DNA of 64,000 bases from assembly GCA_030549495.1 (NCBI GenBank), contig JAUIRK010000819.1, positions 114,501-178,500 on the forward strand, read 5' to 3'. Of the stretch, positions 33,906 through 46,950 are shown piece after piece. The first letter of the stretch is position 1. Each line of letters starts with the position of its first letter. A program made the translations under genes and the position numbers. The stretch is from Nectonema munidae (Eukaryota; Nematomorpha; Nectonematoida; Nectonematidae). The notes beneath the pieces were generated by a model. The model saw only the letters and a list, made by a program, of their open reading frames with translations, searched no databases and was not told where the DNA came from.

Positions 33906-34765
33906 TTGTACTTAGCCCGTTTAGATCGTACCCATTTCTTTTATACTCAAAATATTTTGTTCAACATTTTATTATCCAATAAGCTATCTAAAAGAATGAG
34001 CTTTCTTTCCATCTCTTTAAAGCGATATATGAAAAAAATAGATAAACTTCAAAGTATTGCGAAAAATGAAAAAAAAAACATAAATGCTATTTAAAATATT
34101 TTTTATCTTTCTAACTGTTATTTTTTCATATAAAAAAATTTAACTAGATTGAAGAAAATCGTTACTATAGATTTTCTTTAAATATATACTTGTTTAAAAT
34201 TAATGAATATAACTGGTTTAGTTAGAAAATTTTGATTCGTATTCAAACAGAATTTACACACTTGGTTTTTAAATACCTTTATCTGCCAGAACATTGATTT
34301 TGATAAAAAAAAAAATAGGGGAAAGTGATGGCTTACGCGAATTGAAGTCTATATCTATGTATTTATGTGGCTGGAGTTAGAATTAAGTTTTGCAATGAAG
34401 GCAAAAGATGCTTCTTGTGATTGAGATGGGCAAAAGTGATACGAAGGAGGAAAGCTTGGAAATGCGACAAAAGAAAAATGATTTTTCTGAGCAAAATCTT
34501 TCTTAATTTTCCACCTTTATGCCTTGATACAAATTAATAATGTATGTTTGTAGCAATCTCATTTAATAATTAACCAGCGTATACATGTATAGAGTTCTAG
34601 AGAGCATTATATAGTGTAGAATACCCATCAATATGTATATAGTAAATAACTTGTAAGCTTATCTAGAATTGATTTTGCAATCAGGCCCCTATTAAAATAC
34701 ATATATCATGTATTGCGAAATGGAGAATCGTCATCAACCCTCTTTTGTTTTCTCTTTATTACAAG

Positions 34766-35645
34766 GTTTTATTGAAAGTTCTCGATCAATATTTAAATAA
34801 TATATCATCTCCATTTCATCTTGTAGCGTGTAAGGCTGCGGGGCATAAAATTCATATCACGGGTAAGCTGGATTCCAAATATCCAGCTGGAAATCCTGGA
34901 TTCCAAATGATCTTTTGCGTTTCGGCTAAAAAGTCGCACAAGTTGATAATTAAAATGATCAATAACTGAAAAATTAATTTAAAAAGATTTGGATCAAGTT
35001 TCGTTCCTTAAATGCTTATTTATTTTTTAGAAACTTTCTTGACATTTCTTCTACTTAACAATTTCATCAAAATCACAACTTAAATTGGTAGCAGAACAAA
35101 CTGTCGAAGTATCATCCATATGATCAGTTCTTATTCTTGTTATATTCTTTGATTCATTTATCACTGAAAAATTTGCTGACAAAGATAAGTCGTGCCAAAC
35201 ATACTTAGAATTTTGGAAAGCAAGGAAGTTATTGTTGGATATTCAGAAATAAGAAATTGACAAAATTGAATTAATTTGATTGTAAATAAAATTGTGGATC
35301 ATAGAATCACATTGTAAGTGATTTCTAGTTTAATCTTAAAATCGGTTGTAATCAACTGTAAAGGGAGATGTAAAAATCGGAATCTAAAGTTTACTTCATT
35401 GAATATTTTATCAAATATATTCGGTGGGTCTTTTTATTTTTAAAACATTTCGCAAATATTTGACAACATTTTGTGGTGTTTATTATATTTATCATCATAC
35501 TTTCTTTGCCTCTATTGCAGATTTTCCATTTTTGAGAGGATATCAGCAGGGGTTACACTTTGAGTGTTATGTAGGATTTGCGATGCACAATTATAAAATT
35601 GTAAATCAAGACGTTTGTAGACATCCATTTCAAATTGAAAACTGA
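34766..35645 (+). CDS. Candidate two-exon gene fragment, unknown product
   Basis: Exon 34,766-34,862 has acceptor 'tctctttattacaag' and a strong donor ACGG|GTAAGC, ending in phase 1. The next candidate begins at 35,521 after a very good acceptor 'tctttgcctctattgcag' and enters in phase 1. The joined frame reads VLLKVLDQYLNNISSPFHLV, ACKAAGHKIHIT, DFPFLRGYQQGLHFECY, and an open frame to a stop at 35,645. A donor TAT|GTAGGA near 35,571 could lead to another candidate exon at about 36,527-36,577 (acceptor 'ccactttgcag', donor CGG|GTAAAC). I do not recognise the product, and upstream exons were not found. Agreement of splice sites and phase is the only support. Confidence 0.35.
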
Positions 35646-36599
35646 GTATATTTGCTATTGATAGAAATTTGAGATGATTGAAAATTGAAACAATTAAAGT
35701 GAAAAATATGAGAAATAAGAAATGAAATCGTGAATTTGTGGTTGCAAGAGGAGGAGAGAGAGTTAGAGTTTTGAAACCAGCTAATCCTCCTTGTTAGTTG
35801 TAAGCAAGTTAGTTAGGCAGTTAACCTTCTGTTATCTAACAACGTAACAAACTCCATTTTATTGCAAAAGTAAATGAAAGCAACCTTTGGATATTTTAAG
35901 AACTGAAGAATGTGGTTATAAGACAACTCAACAATTTTCATTTGATAAAGACTCCTTAAAAGTAGCAAAAATTTCTTTAATTTATTTTATATATTGTTAA
36001 CATTTGAAAAAAAATCATACAGAAACTATATATGTTTTGATACAAACAAATCATTGTACTAATTTTTCCAAATTCTCATACCTCCTTTTTCCATTCTTGA
36101 TTCCTTTCTTTTTTTACAAATTTCCTTATAAATAATTCTAATCCAAACAAACTTACGTTTTATATCACCATGATTCAAGCTAAAATTTGAAAAGCTGCAA
36201 AAGAAAAGTGATATCACATCTAGACAGAAAGAAGTTAAGCGGTGAATTTTTGCAAAAAGTGTGATATTTTGCAGGTATATCTTTGCTTCATCTTATCTTT
36301 TCCAACTCATCATCCAATGAAAAATTGAAAAAAAACTTCCTCTTCTCTTGCAACGCCCTTTCTTTGTTCAATGACCATCCTATTGAAAAGTCGTTGAACA
36401 ACTTCGTTTAAATGATGTCATGGATGCATTGATATTATGGCTGGTTAATTTTATGGTTTGTAACTACTTGATGATGAATCATTATGCTGTTGCATAAAAG
36501 GGCACCTTACATCATACCACTTTGCAGAAGCGTTACTTCTTCACAACGAGGAACTTTACAAGTACAAGTGTATACGGGTAAACGGACTAAAAAGGCCAG

Positions 36600-38880
36600 T
36601 AAACAGAGAAACGGAATTAAGCTTACATGTATGTGTTCTAGTGAATTTGCCTGTGTGGGTGAATTTAACATCAAAAATATTTTCATTTTAAAACTTTCTA
36701 TATCTTATTTCTATATACTTCTTCTTATTGTGAATCGAATCAAATATTATTTTCATTAACCATCTCTCTTTTTCGATTTCTGTACTTCTTTTGCTTACAA
36801 TTTTGGGGTGGATATTAATGGTTTTAAGAGGAATAATATGTAAGATATTTTTAGAATTTGTAAAAAAAAGCTTCAAATTTCTTACAAAATCAAAAATTTC
36901 AAAAAACCAAGATGGAAGCGATAGATTTTTCTAAAATTAAAAATCAAATTTATTTTTTAGCTTAGATTATATTATATAATATCTGTTTTACAATATATAC
37001 GCTCATTTCTTTATTGTTTTGAACTTTTTCTTTGAATTTTTTATTTAAAAAAATAAAAAAAAGTTAACTTAATTAAATACGCGCACGAAAAAATTTTGGA
37101 TATAAGAAAAAAGAAGATTTGCAAAAAGTTTGAAGGTTAGAAATTTATTTCTTTTGATTTTATTGTCATTTTTTGCAAAAAGTATTCAAGCAATATGAAT
37201 AGGAAAAGAAATGTGTTAGACGACCGCCACTTCTACCAATCAAGGATATCATTGAAGTTTGATCGAATGCACTTTGAAATTTTTTATTCCTTCTATTTAA
37301 ATTTCTTCACTATCATCGCCAACTTCATTAGAGTATCAAATTTACAGAATTTAGAATGCGCCTATTTTTTGAATCACTCCATTTTGACTAGTTTCCAATG
37401 AAACAGGTGGCGTTATTTGAATGACAAAGGATGAAAAGATATGCGTATGTTTGAATTTTGTATATATACGCTTTTGGATGGGAGATTGTGCATCCTATAC
37501 GCGACAAGTTGAATTTTATATATATATATATAATTCATTTTAGTTTGATTAGTTTTTTAAAATTTCTCAAGTAGAAATGAATGTGTGCATATTCAAATCA
37601 ATAAAAACTAATCACATTATTTTTAAGATATATAATGATGAAACATTTTCCTCTTTGATGTGATTCAATCATCTTTTCATTGGTAGAAAATTTATCCAAT
37701 AAACTGAAAGCACGTGCCATGCACGCATTATTCAAATTTACCAGTCTAAAATTTTACGTTCAGTTTTTTGCGTCTGGTGATAAAAATCAAATATAAATCA
37801 TTATCAATTGATTGAATTATGAAAAATTGATGCTACTATTGCATGCGAATTAATCAATTCCAAATTTTTTACAGAGACAGCATTTTAAATTGATTCAAAA
37901 ACTACCTTGTTTTGATGCTAGGAAGGTATATAAAATAAAACATTTTGCAGAAATTTTTTTTACCTATTCTCTTTGTCCAAACAGTATTTGATTGGTGTCA
38001 AAATTTTAATCCAATAAAGAGAAAAATTGGAAACTTATGAACCATAGTAATTAGTTTTTTATCCTCTTTTTCATTAAGCCATAATCTAAAGTAACTTTAT
38101 ATTGATTAGTACCTTTCATTATAATCACCATCATCAGCATTGTACTGATTTAACGCTGTATTTTAATAAATTCAACTTTACAAATACTGGAGTCAATATT
38201 TTGTAAAGAAAAAACATAATTTATATGCTCTTATTTACTTGCTACAGAAAAACAACACTTTCGAGAAAACATTGATGACTTTATCCAAGATCTAAAACAA
38301 ACTTTAAGATTATTTAAGATTCGGAATCCGCATCCGCAATCTTCAAACATTTTTCTTTTTCCCTATATACCGCAAAGTTTTTTTCGGAATTTTAGAATTT
38401 TTACTAATCCAAAATCTTTATGATAACACATATACATAGAAATCTTCTGAACTAAATTTTTAAGAAGTATAACATTTGCGTTTACCTAGAATAGCAATTA
38501 TGACATCCTCATCCGCTTTCGCTAAAAAATTAATCCAGACATCCGCATCTTGCTAGGAAGTCAAATTTGACAAGCGCATCCGCATGCGCGGATACAAAAA
38601 AAATCCACATCCTATACCCCTCTACTTTAGAGATACAAATTGTGAAGTTTATAGATAAGAAATGGTACGTGCTTCTATATTTAATGTAATGGTGTCTTTA
38701 TCTTACTTGAGCTTGTGACTTTTAGAGGATTCCAAATTTTCCTTTGAAAAAGCTGCATTACTCTCAATAATCTTTGTAAATTGCTTACAAAAGTTCAGCT
38801 GAATATGTTATATAAAATATCTGCGTCCTTACTTCATGTTCTGATGGAAGTCATCAAGCGAACAAATAAAATTATTAGTA
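36600..38880. other. AT-rich stretch with no gene seen
   Basis: No protein-like frame was recognised on either strand. Around 38,320-38,610 a phrase 'gcatccgcat'/'catccgc' recurs several times, a small low-order repeat cluster. A short plus-strand frame at 37,195-37,401 has no domain. Confidence 0.4.
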
Positions 38881-38899
38881 AACAAAAATTTGATACTAA

Positions 38900-39040
38900 A
38901 TAAAGAAATAAACCCAATCTTTGTTATTCTTGTGGTAAGAGACGTCATCAACGTATCACTTGTCCTGCTTCCGACATAAATTATAGAAAATTGAGTAAAT
39001 TTTTTTCCTATCTACCCCCTAAAAGAGGTAATACAAAATA
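38900..39040 (+). mobile_element. LTR-retroelement trace (zinc-knuckle region)
   Basis: The short plus-strand stretch has a single CCHC-like knuckle (CYSCGKRRHQRITCPA) of the type found in gag/pol of Gypsy/BEL elements in arthropods. No LTRs or polymerase are seen around it. It is a small broken fossil. Confidence 0.4.
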
Positions 39041-39389
39041 AAATATATTGGTATATGTATAGAGATATACAATGTGTTAAATCTAAGAATGATAGATTAA
39101 TTTATTCATAAATTATTTTTCTTTATAAAAATTTGTACAATTCATTTTACAAACAAACAGTAAAGCATACTTACTTGGAAGAAAGTAAATGTGTAAATGT
39201 GAGTCTGCTTTGTATCCATAAGAAAAAATTTTTTATGAAAACTTTCCAAATGTTTCAACAAGTTACTTTCAGGTGTTTCTTTGTTGTTTGGTTGGATGAA
39301 GAAGGATGGGAAAATCTGGTTCAGACGAGCAAGAATTGGAAGATGGGGGAGAAACGCCTGTTTCTCCGCTTGTAAAATAAATTGGCGCA

Positions 39390-39495
39390 TTTTAGTGAAT
39401 TTCGGGAGTCGAACTCGCATCTAATCATCTTTAGTATCTGGTATAGAGATTTATGATTACTTAAATGTTGCAAGCATATAAGCCCATCTCTATCA
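39390..39495 (-). mobile_element. Possible tRNA-like SINE fragment
   Basis: On the minus strand, 'gcgagttcgactcccgaa' resembles a B box and 'gatagagatgggcttatatg', about 70 bp before it, weakly resembles an A box. No cloverleaf forms, so a tRNA gene is unlikely. Confidence 0.3.
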
Positions 39496-39539
39496 CACCT
39501 ATGCAAAAATATTCTGCTGCAGCAAATAGTGAAATCTAA

Positions 39540-42500
39540 CATGGAAGTTGTCATTCAGAAATCCAAATAATAGAGAGCATATTTTTATTTAGAATAATTG
39601 CAGTTCTAAAATACTATTATTCCTTAAATTCTTCACGTTTTCTCTCCAGGAAACTTAACAAATACATCAAACAAAGTAAAAATCTTAAAAAAGCAAATTT
39701 ATATTTCAATAAAAACTAATAAAATTCAACAAACAGTTCTCTCAAAGCCAACAAACTCTTGGTCATCTGATTCTAAGAACAATTGTCTAACTATTTTCCT
39801 GAGTGATTATATCGCTGACTAGATTGTGGCCGTTCTTAACTTCAAGGTCTAATGAATCGCCTTTTGTTTGTCCATAACGAGATCATGATCTTCTTGAAAG
39901 ATAGCCAGATGATATTAGGATGAATCTTGTTAGACGCCATTTGACCAACTCTCCGGTTTTGAGAATGTGGGGCTCTATTATATTTTCATGATGAATTTCT
40001 CAGTTTGTGAGCTGGCCAAACCAGTGTTTCACAGTTCTAGCAAATCACCCCTGATTTTGCTAATGATTGACACATCAAGAGGGGATGCAAGGTCTGTTAA
40101 ACATAACAAAGATCTATCTGTTGTAGCTGACTGATTTTGTTAAAAGTTTGACTCTACCGTGTATGAGACCAGGTGGGAAGAAAAAAACATTTCCTTCTAT
40201 CCGTGAGTATATACGCTAATTGTCAAGAAGTAATTGTAGAAGTTAAGCATAAATCTTCTAAGAGAGTAATATTATTCTTTCTACTTTATGATCTATAAAA
40301 AAATATTTAATATGTAAAAATATTATTTATACCTCAATATTTATTTAAATAAAATTGGTAATATTTTGCTATATAAAAAAAACGTGCACGAAAATTTACC
40401 AAGCAAAAAATTGCCCATTGGGAAAATTTCCATTCAGAAAATTGCCAGTTAGGAATATTGCCATTGGCAAATTCAAGGATTGCTATCCGAGAATATGAAG
40501 TTTAACCTGATGAAAATAAAGACTCTTTTTACAATTCCTAGAATATACCAAAATAGTTATATCGATTAAAATAGAGAAAGATTCATTACATCATATGAAA
40601 GAAAAAATATGTATCTTTATGATATATGACGAAACAAATTACACAATGCAAAAGTAAAAGATTTACTAACTCTAAAAACTTCTCAGGATTATAAATTTTA
40701 TTAGAAAATTTATAATCCTTTAACGTTGTGCCCAATAAATTACCTTTACTTTATCGTTGTACTTATTTTCACCAATTTGATGGGCCACCTTCACCACCAA
40801 ATTTATATTCTTCAGAAAAATAGAAAAAAAATTTCATCAAACAAAAAATCCGCATAAAAAGGGGAATCTACGCATCGAACAGCAACAAGTTTCAGACATA
40901 CACAATTTAACTTTCTTTCATTATTCATTACATATATATATAAAGTTAGAGATAGTTTTGTAATGTTCCTTAACACTTGGATGAAAAGTTTAAAAAAAGT
41001 GTAAAAATTTTGATTTATTAAAATTAAACTAAGGTTATGATGGCTTACTGCTTTCATATTATCAATATTATTTGATTATAATAATTAAATTATTGATTAT
41101 TATAATTATTTGAAAGCATTAGCCAATGCATATATATAATTAATTATATTACATTGAAATATTATTGCATCTTATTCGTTGAAATGTTTGAGAGATCGTC
41201 ATACAGCCGAAAAATACACACAGAAAAGATAAAACTATGGATTATTATAGAAAATATGTATAAATTTTATATTCAATAATTCAATTAAACTAAAGTTAAA
41301 TCTAATTTACTTCCAAATTTTACTTTCCCACGATGAGAATTTCGGCGAAATGTGTATTCGATAAATGGCGTATTTTGGTAAATTGTCGGTGAAGTGTTTT
41401 TCGGTGAATACTCTTAACCTCCATAAAAAAGAATTGGAAATAAATATGATAAAAACGTCGTTATAAAGTGTAAAATATTTTTTTCCAAAATTTTCGTCCC
41501 CACTCTCCTCCCACTTCCAGAGGTTTTGTATCTCTTCATGGAGTTAGTTGGGATTTTGAAAAAATGCGTGCAATTTACCTACAGTGACCAGTGGTTTGCA
41601 AACTTTCTTCCAGCATAGTTGCTTATTTAAAAAAAAACATCACGTTATCTTATTAAATAAAAAAAACACCACGATGGACTTACATATATAAAATGTTGGA
41701 AGCAGAATTTTCCATTTATACGAGAGATGAATCTCGCAAGTTCGCAAACTTTAGATTTAAAAGAAAGTAAGGCAAATTACTTTGAACTTCAAATGGGATT
41801 TTGTTGCTTAGTTTTTTCCGCAATACATTACCTAAGAATTCTCTTTGCCAAAGATAATTCGGTGAAAAAATAATCCTATTTTCAGATTATATTTTTAAAA
41901 TCCTTCTTTTCAGTAGAAAGATATATTTAAGAACCTTTTGAGTATATATATTATTGCAAATTAATGGAATTAAACTATAGAAAATAACTTTTATTTTTTT
42001 TATTTTTTATACTATGTAAAGAGTATTGGTTTATTCTTTTTTTCTTTTTTTTCCCCTTTCCTTCTTGTATCTATCTTTTAAGCCCGTCTAGGAGGAGTGG
42101 GGGGGGGGGGCTTAAACAATAAATATGATAGCAATCTTTCATTATGTAAAAATAACCTTCATATAATTTTTGTTCTTGCAATGAAAAATCAATGTTTTAA
42201 TCGAGGCAATCTTACACATTTCTCTCCTCCCACGTTTAATAAAGAGCCCTGAAAGAATGCTTGGAAAAAACGTAGCAAATATATAAGGAAGTTGTTACTT
42301 ATGCCATGAAAAATCGTTCACCTTTCATCAAGATACAGAGGATGAGATGCTATCTAAAGGAGTGAGTGTGCTTTCAAGATTAATATAATAGTGGAATCAC
42401 CAGTGATATAAATCAAGTTAATTAATTATTACAAGAGGATCGATTCAAATTTCCTTTGAAATTGGAAAAACACTAAGATAATAATAAATCAAATCGAACA

Positions 42501-42560
42501 TAAATGATTTTCAAATTAACCTTGAGCGAAGAAGCAATGAAATAAATGAGATTTCACATG
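39540..42560. other. No gene recognised; low-order repeats
   Basis: At 40,405-40,490 units such as 'aattgcccattgggaa', 'aatttccattcagaa', 'aattgccagttaggaa' repeat every 15-20 bp. At 41,335-41,412 there is a related-looking run ('tttcggcgaaat', 'aattgtcggtgaag', 'tttcggtgaata'). At 41,590 'cagtggtttgcaaactttc' resembles a hAT terminus without a partner. At 42,099-42,110 there is a G run. The region 39,740-40,170 has higher GC but no continuous frame. Confidence 0.4.
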
Positions 42561-42597
42561 GCTTGCTCATGATTTATAATTTTCTTGACGGAATGAA

Positions 42598-42602
<5 letters not shown>

Positions 42603-42629
<27 letters not shown>

Positions 42630-42630
42630 A
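42603..42630. repeat. (CA)n microsatellite
   Basis: About 13 CA units; frames reading Thr-His or Val-Cys across it are artefacts. Confidence 0.85.
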
Positions 42631-42881
42631 ACCTTTTTCAATTTTGCCTTCAAAGATGCGGGAAATCAGGCAAAATTTAAAAGCCGAACAAGCATGTAAA
42701 GTATATATAGGCATTATCATACTTTGCCAATCTATTCGGTGGAAGTTGGTATTAAATCTTTTTGATTGGCAAGTCAGCAATTTTTGTTTAATGCCCAAAC
42801 TAAATAAGCATCGACAGAATTTTCGAAAAATCATTACACACACAGTATTATCATCACCTAATTGAAACCGAGTGTGGTTAA

Positions 42882-43985
42882 CCCTCAATCGTCTCCGGAG
42901 TAAGGCATTGTTTAAATTTGTATTATATTGTGACATTTCTGGAGCATGCTCAGCTCATACTCATAAGCTCCAAAAGGTAACACAAAACTTTTTTTTACAT
43001 GTGTCTCAATTTAGTCACAAGTGTCGCTTTTGTATCAAATGTGTTCAAGCTACTCCTTTTTGTAGCATATAGCATTTTATTTATAGTAAAAGTAATGTAG
43101 TTTGTTGTAAGCATTTTACACATCTGTTTTCAATTCGTCATTGTCATAATTATTATTTTTCACACACACTTACTTTTACGATACTAAATTTTTTGTTCCG
43201 AAAAATCGGAAAAATTAATCAAGCTAAAACTTTGATGAATCCTATTTACTAAATTCTGAACGATTAGATGATGTTGAGAGTGTTGAAGGAGGAGAAATTT
43301 ATACATTCGTAGGAAAGAATGAGGTATTATGAAGGATATGTTGGAAATTATGATAGCTATTATAATAGTGATGAAGAATCTGCAGAAAATTATGAGGATC
43401 AAGAGATCAAGTGTGGCAAAATAATGTGTTCTAAGGATCCACCTTCTTCAGTTCGATCTTCTTCAAGAAACAATTCAAAAGAAATGCCTCATTATATTTA
43501 AAATCGTAAAGATGAACTAAGTACATTTTTGAAGATGCACTGGATTCACAAATCAAAAAGTGAAGGATGTCATAAAAAACTTGGTTCATCAAAATTGTAA
43601 GAAAACTTATCCATCGTTTATGAAATGATTTTTCTTGGAAGAAAGAAAATTGGCAAGTTAGCCGGAGTCACAGAGGTTTGGTCTATCTTTCAAAAAACTT
43701 GTTGCAATGTTTGTTCCCATTAAAAGGACTCTGACCGTTGATGAACAGCTTTATGAATATACATACAGGGAAGAACTTTCATTCCAAACAAGCGAAGAAA
43801 ACTCTTATTTAAAAAATATAATTTATAACATTTTACTTCTTAAAGGGTTTGATGCCTTTTCAAGTTTTCTTCACATCACCTCTATCAGTTGGTTCCACAG
43901 AGAGAACCTCAGTTGTATTAGACGCTTGAAAACATGCCAAAGAACAACTTTCAAAACTTTTTTGAAAGTTTAAGTGTTAACCTGT
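42882..43985 (+). mobile_element. piggyBac remnant with left end
   Basis: TTAA at 42,878-42,881 followed by CCCTCAATCG closely matches the ends of the element at 24,403-26,848. Transposase traces on the plus strand are an acidic N terminus (43,319-43,501), GRKKIGKLAGVTEVWSIFQK, FVPIKRTLTVDEQL (first catalytic Asp, near 43,707) and GRTFIPNK in another frame. Frames change repeatedly and the C-terminal half is missing. A repeat block follows directly. Confidence 0.75.
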
Positions 43986-43999
43986 TATAAATGTCTTCA

Positions 44000-45010
44000 A
44001 ACTTTGTAAATTTACGGAAATCGATAACTGCATCTTTTGATACTATTGTCACAGTAGTTGAATTACCCTCTCATGTCAAAAACTGTCAATCAAAATCAAA
44101 TATGCATTTTTCTCAACACAATATTTTATATTAAATTTTATATAACATATAATTTAGTGTTTACATTAGATACCCTGTTGTAAATTTAAAATCATAAATA
44201 TTTTGCAACACATTACACCCATATATACATATTTTTACAATAAATATTGCCATTTTATAGAAAATGTCAATCAAAATTTTGATTGATGATAAAATTGCTT
44301 ATGAAAAATTTCACTCAAATTTAAATAAAATGTCTAAAAATATAAATATTATTTTAGAATTTTATTTCAGAGTGTAAAAATGTCAATCATATTTGTGGTG
44401 GATGGACAAAATATTCTCAATAAAATATTTTTTTTTATACTAGATCTCCATGCTGATTTCATTTTTGGACTCAGTCTTCGTAATTAGAATGCGAAAATGT
44501 CAATCAAATTTGATAGATTTGACTGAAAATTTTCTTCAAAATCATTTATTCACATTTTAAGCAAATTATTTTTTAATCTAAATTGACCATTCTGATATCA
44601 TTTTTTGGGTAAGTTTTTACCATTACTCTGAAAAAATGTGTCAAAGTACAAATATAATTAGTGATGTAGGCCTGAAAATGATCTCATAAACATACTTCCA
44701 TATTTTAAATAAAACATATTTTTATTTATGATGCTCACTTCATTTCAGGACTTAGTTTTCCCAATGAGGGTGCAAGAATGTGTGCTTTATGAATCAAGTT
44801 TGACATTACGGAAAAAACAAATTCTGAAAAAAACTATATTTTCTCAAAAAACTCAAATCAAAAAATTGACTTTTGATTGAAATTTTGATTGAGGATAAAA
44901 TTCTGACAAAAATTATCCCTCAAATTTAAAATAATTTTTTAATGTTTTTCATTTCTGTACTTCTTTTGGTAGTGTAAAAATGGGTGAAAGTAGCGATCGA
45001 ATTGGCAAAT
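44000..45010 (+). repeat. Degenerate repeat block, homologous to 7,650-6,480 inverted
   Basis: It is colinear with the reverse complement of 7,650-6,480. Shared phrases are 'catcttttgata', 'aaaaactgtcaatcaaaatc', 'gaaaatgtcaat', 'tttttatacta' ... 'catgctg' and 'aaaatgtcaatcaaatttg'. Internal units carry 'atgtcaatcaaa' several times. It is long, noncoding and diverged, and sits immediately 3' of a piggyBac remnant. Confidence 0.75.
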
Positions 45011-46779
45011 ATCAGTTTTTTCCAAAAAATCATGTCAAGTTTTTTATCACAATCGTTATATAGTACAAAAATTTAAGTATGCGAGAAGTCAGGCAACTAA
45101 AGGCACATTGAAATGCGATCGCGTGATCATAAGAAAAATGAAATAGTAACACGTTTCATAAAGTGCTTTTATATCGTCGATATAGTAATCCTTTAAGAAG
45201 CTATATAATTTTAAGAAACAAGTATGTAACTGTTCTTCACGGAAGATATACAGTTTTCCAATGAAATAGGAGTTGGTGTAAAAATCTAGTATTGAAATAT
45301 ATTAAATATTTTCTAGTTATACTTTAAAATTAAAAAGGTGAATAAGTAAATATTTTCTAGTTATACTAAAAAGTGATCTAAAATTTTGAAACAGTTAGAG
45401 TTGCCATAAATATGACAGACACGAATAGGTGAAGATATATAGCTATTCTCAAATTTTTTTTATTAATGTGAATCAAATTTGACAAATTTTTTCCTTCAGT
45501 GTGAATTAGTGAATATTTTAGAAGTTGAAAAGTTTTTGTAATTGAAAAAAGAAGATTATGAATGGTTTCGCCAAGAACAAGAATTTTGAAAAAAGATTGG
45601 TTAGCAAATATTTAGTAACAAAGAGATTCTTCGATAAAAAAGTTATGAAATTGCTTAAATTCTGAGTTAAATAAATTTCTGAAAAGGTTTTTTTGAACAT
45701 AGATTGCACAAAATGGATTTCTGATAAAAGTATAGAGCTACCAAGGTAGGATCAGTTTAGAATGAAGAGCAAAATTAGATAACATATAAAGTATAGGAGA
45801 AATTAAGTATACGCTACAAGCTGATAGCTCTAAGTCTCTGAAGCTCGGCTAAAGGATTGGTCGTCTTTTCCATTTGATAGAGTATGAAATTAAAAAATAA
45901 AAATTAAAGTTTTTTTAAACAAAAGATCTGGTAATTTTATAAAGCGCCAAAAAACTAAGAAAATCTAAAGTTTATTTTGCTAGAAATAGCTTTTCATGTC
46001 AATGACCCCACTTTTTCTATGCAAATATTATTTTCCTGAAGATACGTACTAATTACCTATGTCCTATAATCTAAATATTTTGAAGACATTTTCTTCCAAT
46101 GGTAAAAAAGTGGGTAAAATGTTCATTTTAAATATCTTATATACAGTGATTAAGGATGGATCTCTTTGTTTTAATTGGAGTTTTTTTATGGATGTGTGTT
46201 AGCGAAATTTTAAGTTAGCTATAGTTATTTAAGAATCACATTTCTTTGCAAACTTTCAAATAAAATTTGATAGGGATAAATATGGATAAATCAAGCTGAC
46301 ACTCATTGGCCTCCACTAGGGCAAGCTCCATTTGCCCCTTCTACATTTAAATGATTAAAATATTCTAAGCCATAATAGATAAATATTTTTCAAAAAAATT
46401 ATAATTGTAAATAAAATTATTGTGATTAATAGATTTGTATATAAAGTTAAATTTATGAATTTTATTATTTCATAATAAATAAAGGAGATAAAATTTTCAA
46501 TACTTTTCTGAATTTGATATCTTGTTTTTTGCCTTCTTATAACACACGTTTCAACTAATCTATATCCATATCATATATTCAAAATAAAGAGCAAACTCTT
46601 TGATTTGATTAGAGAAAAAAATTCCACTTTTAACAAATCAAATTGCTTACATTTTTTATATAAAAAGTATAAAAGGGTATATTGTTTTACAAAATTATTT
46701 TATTTCAAAAAGATCAATCCACAAATAGGGATGAATATAGACAGGCATGTGTGTTAAGAGCATAGCTCCTTCTTTCCCA
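45011..46779. other. No gene recognised
   Basis: A 50-bp direct repeat 'aaatattttctagttatact' occurs at about 45,304 and 45,351. No other feature was identified. Part of 46,700-46,779 should be the 3' UTR of the serine protease. Confidence 0.45.
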
Positions 46780-46950
46780 TCAGTACTTGGTTTGCAGGAG
46801 AACTTGCATTTCTTTGATCCATGGGAGCAGAGAGAATACGTCAGTGTAGACTCCAGGAGTATTTGGCTCAGCACAACCAATTCCCCACGAAATAATGCCA
46901 TGCATGAACCACTTCTCTTTTTCACAAACAAGAGCTCCACCACTATCATC
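46780..46950 (-). CDS. Protease terminal exon: Ser195 and C terminus
   Basis: Acceptor 'ggtgtgcatag' (AG at 46,952-46,951), phase 0; 56 codons plus stop at 46,782-46,780. It encodes [38 protein letters not shown] and [17 protein letters not shown]. The plus-strand frame at 46,747-47,019 is its shadow. Confidence 0.9.
   Translation of the reverse strand, partial: DDSGGALVCEKEKWFMHGIISWGIGCAEPNTPGVYTDVFSLLPWIKEMQVLLQTKY

Noticed and set aside
34869-34911. CUB-like motif on the minus strand (NPGFPAGYLES)
   Set aside because: The resemblance comes from a short direct repeat 'ctggattccaaat', and the frame stops quickly on both sides.
39241-39375. Coding exon after the acceptor 'gttactttcag'
   Set aside because: All three frames give mutually inconsistent peptides, one with an immediate stop, and the adjoining tRNA-like sequence suggests a repeat.
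42563-42936. Two frames of 100 and 120 codons on opposite strands
   Set aside because: Both run through the (CA)n microsatellite, and neither has a recognisable domain or splice context.
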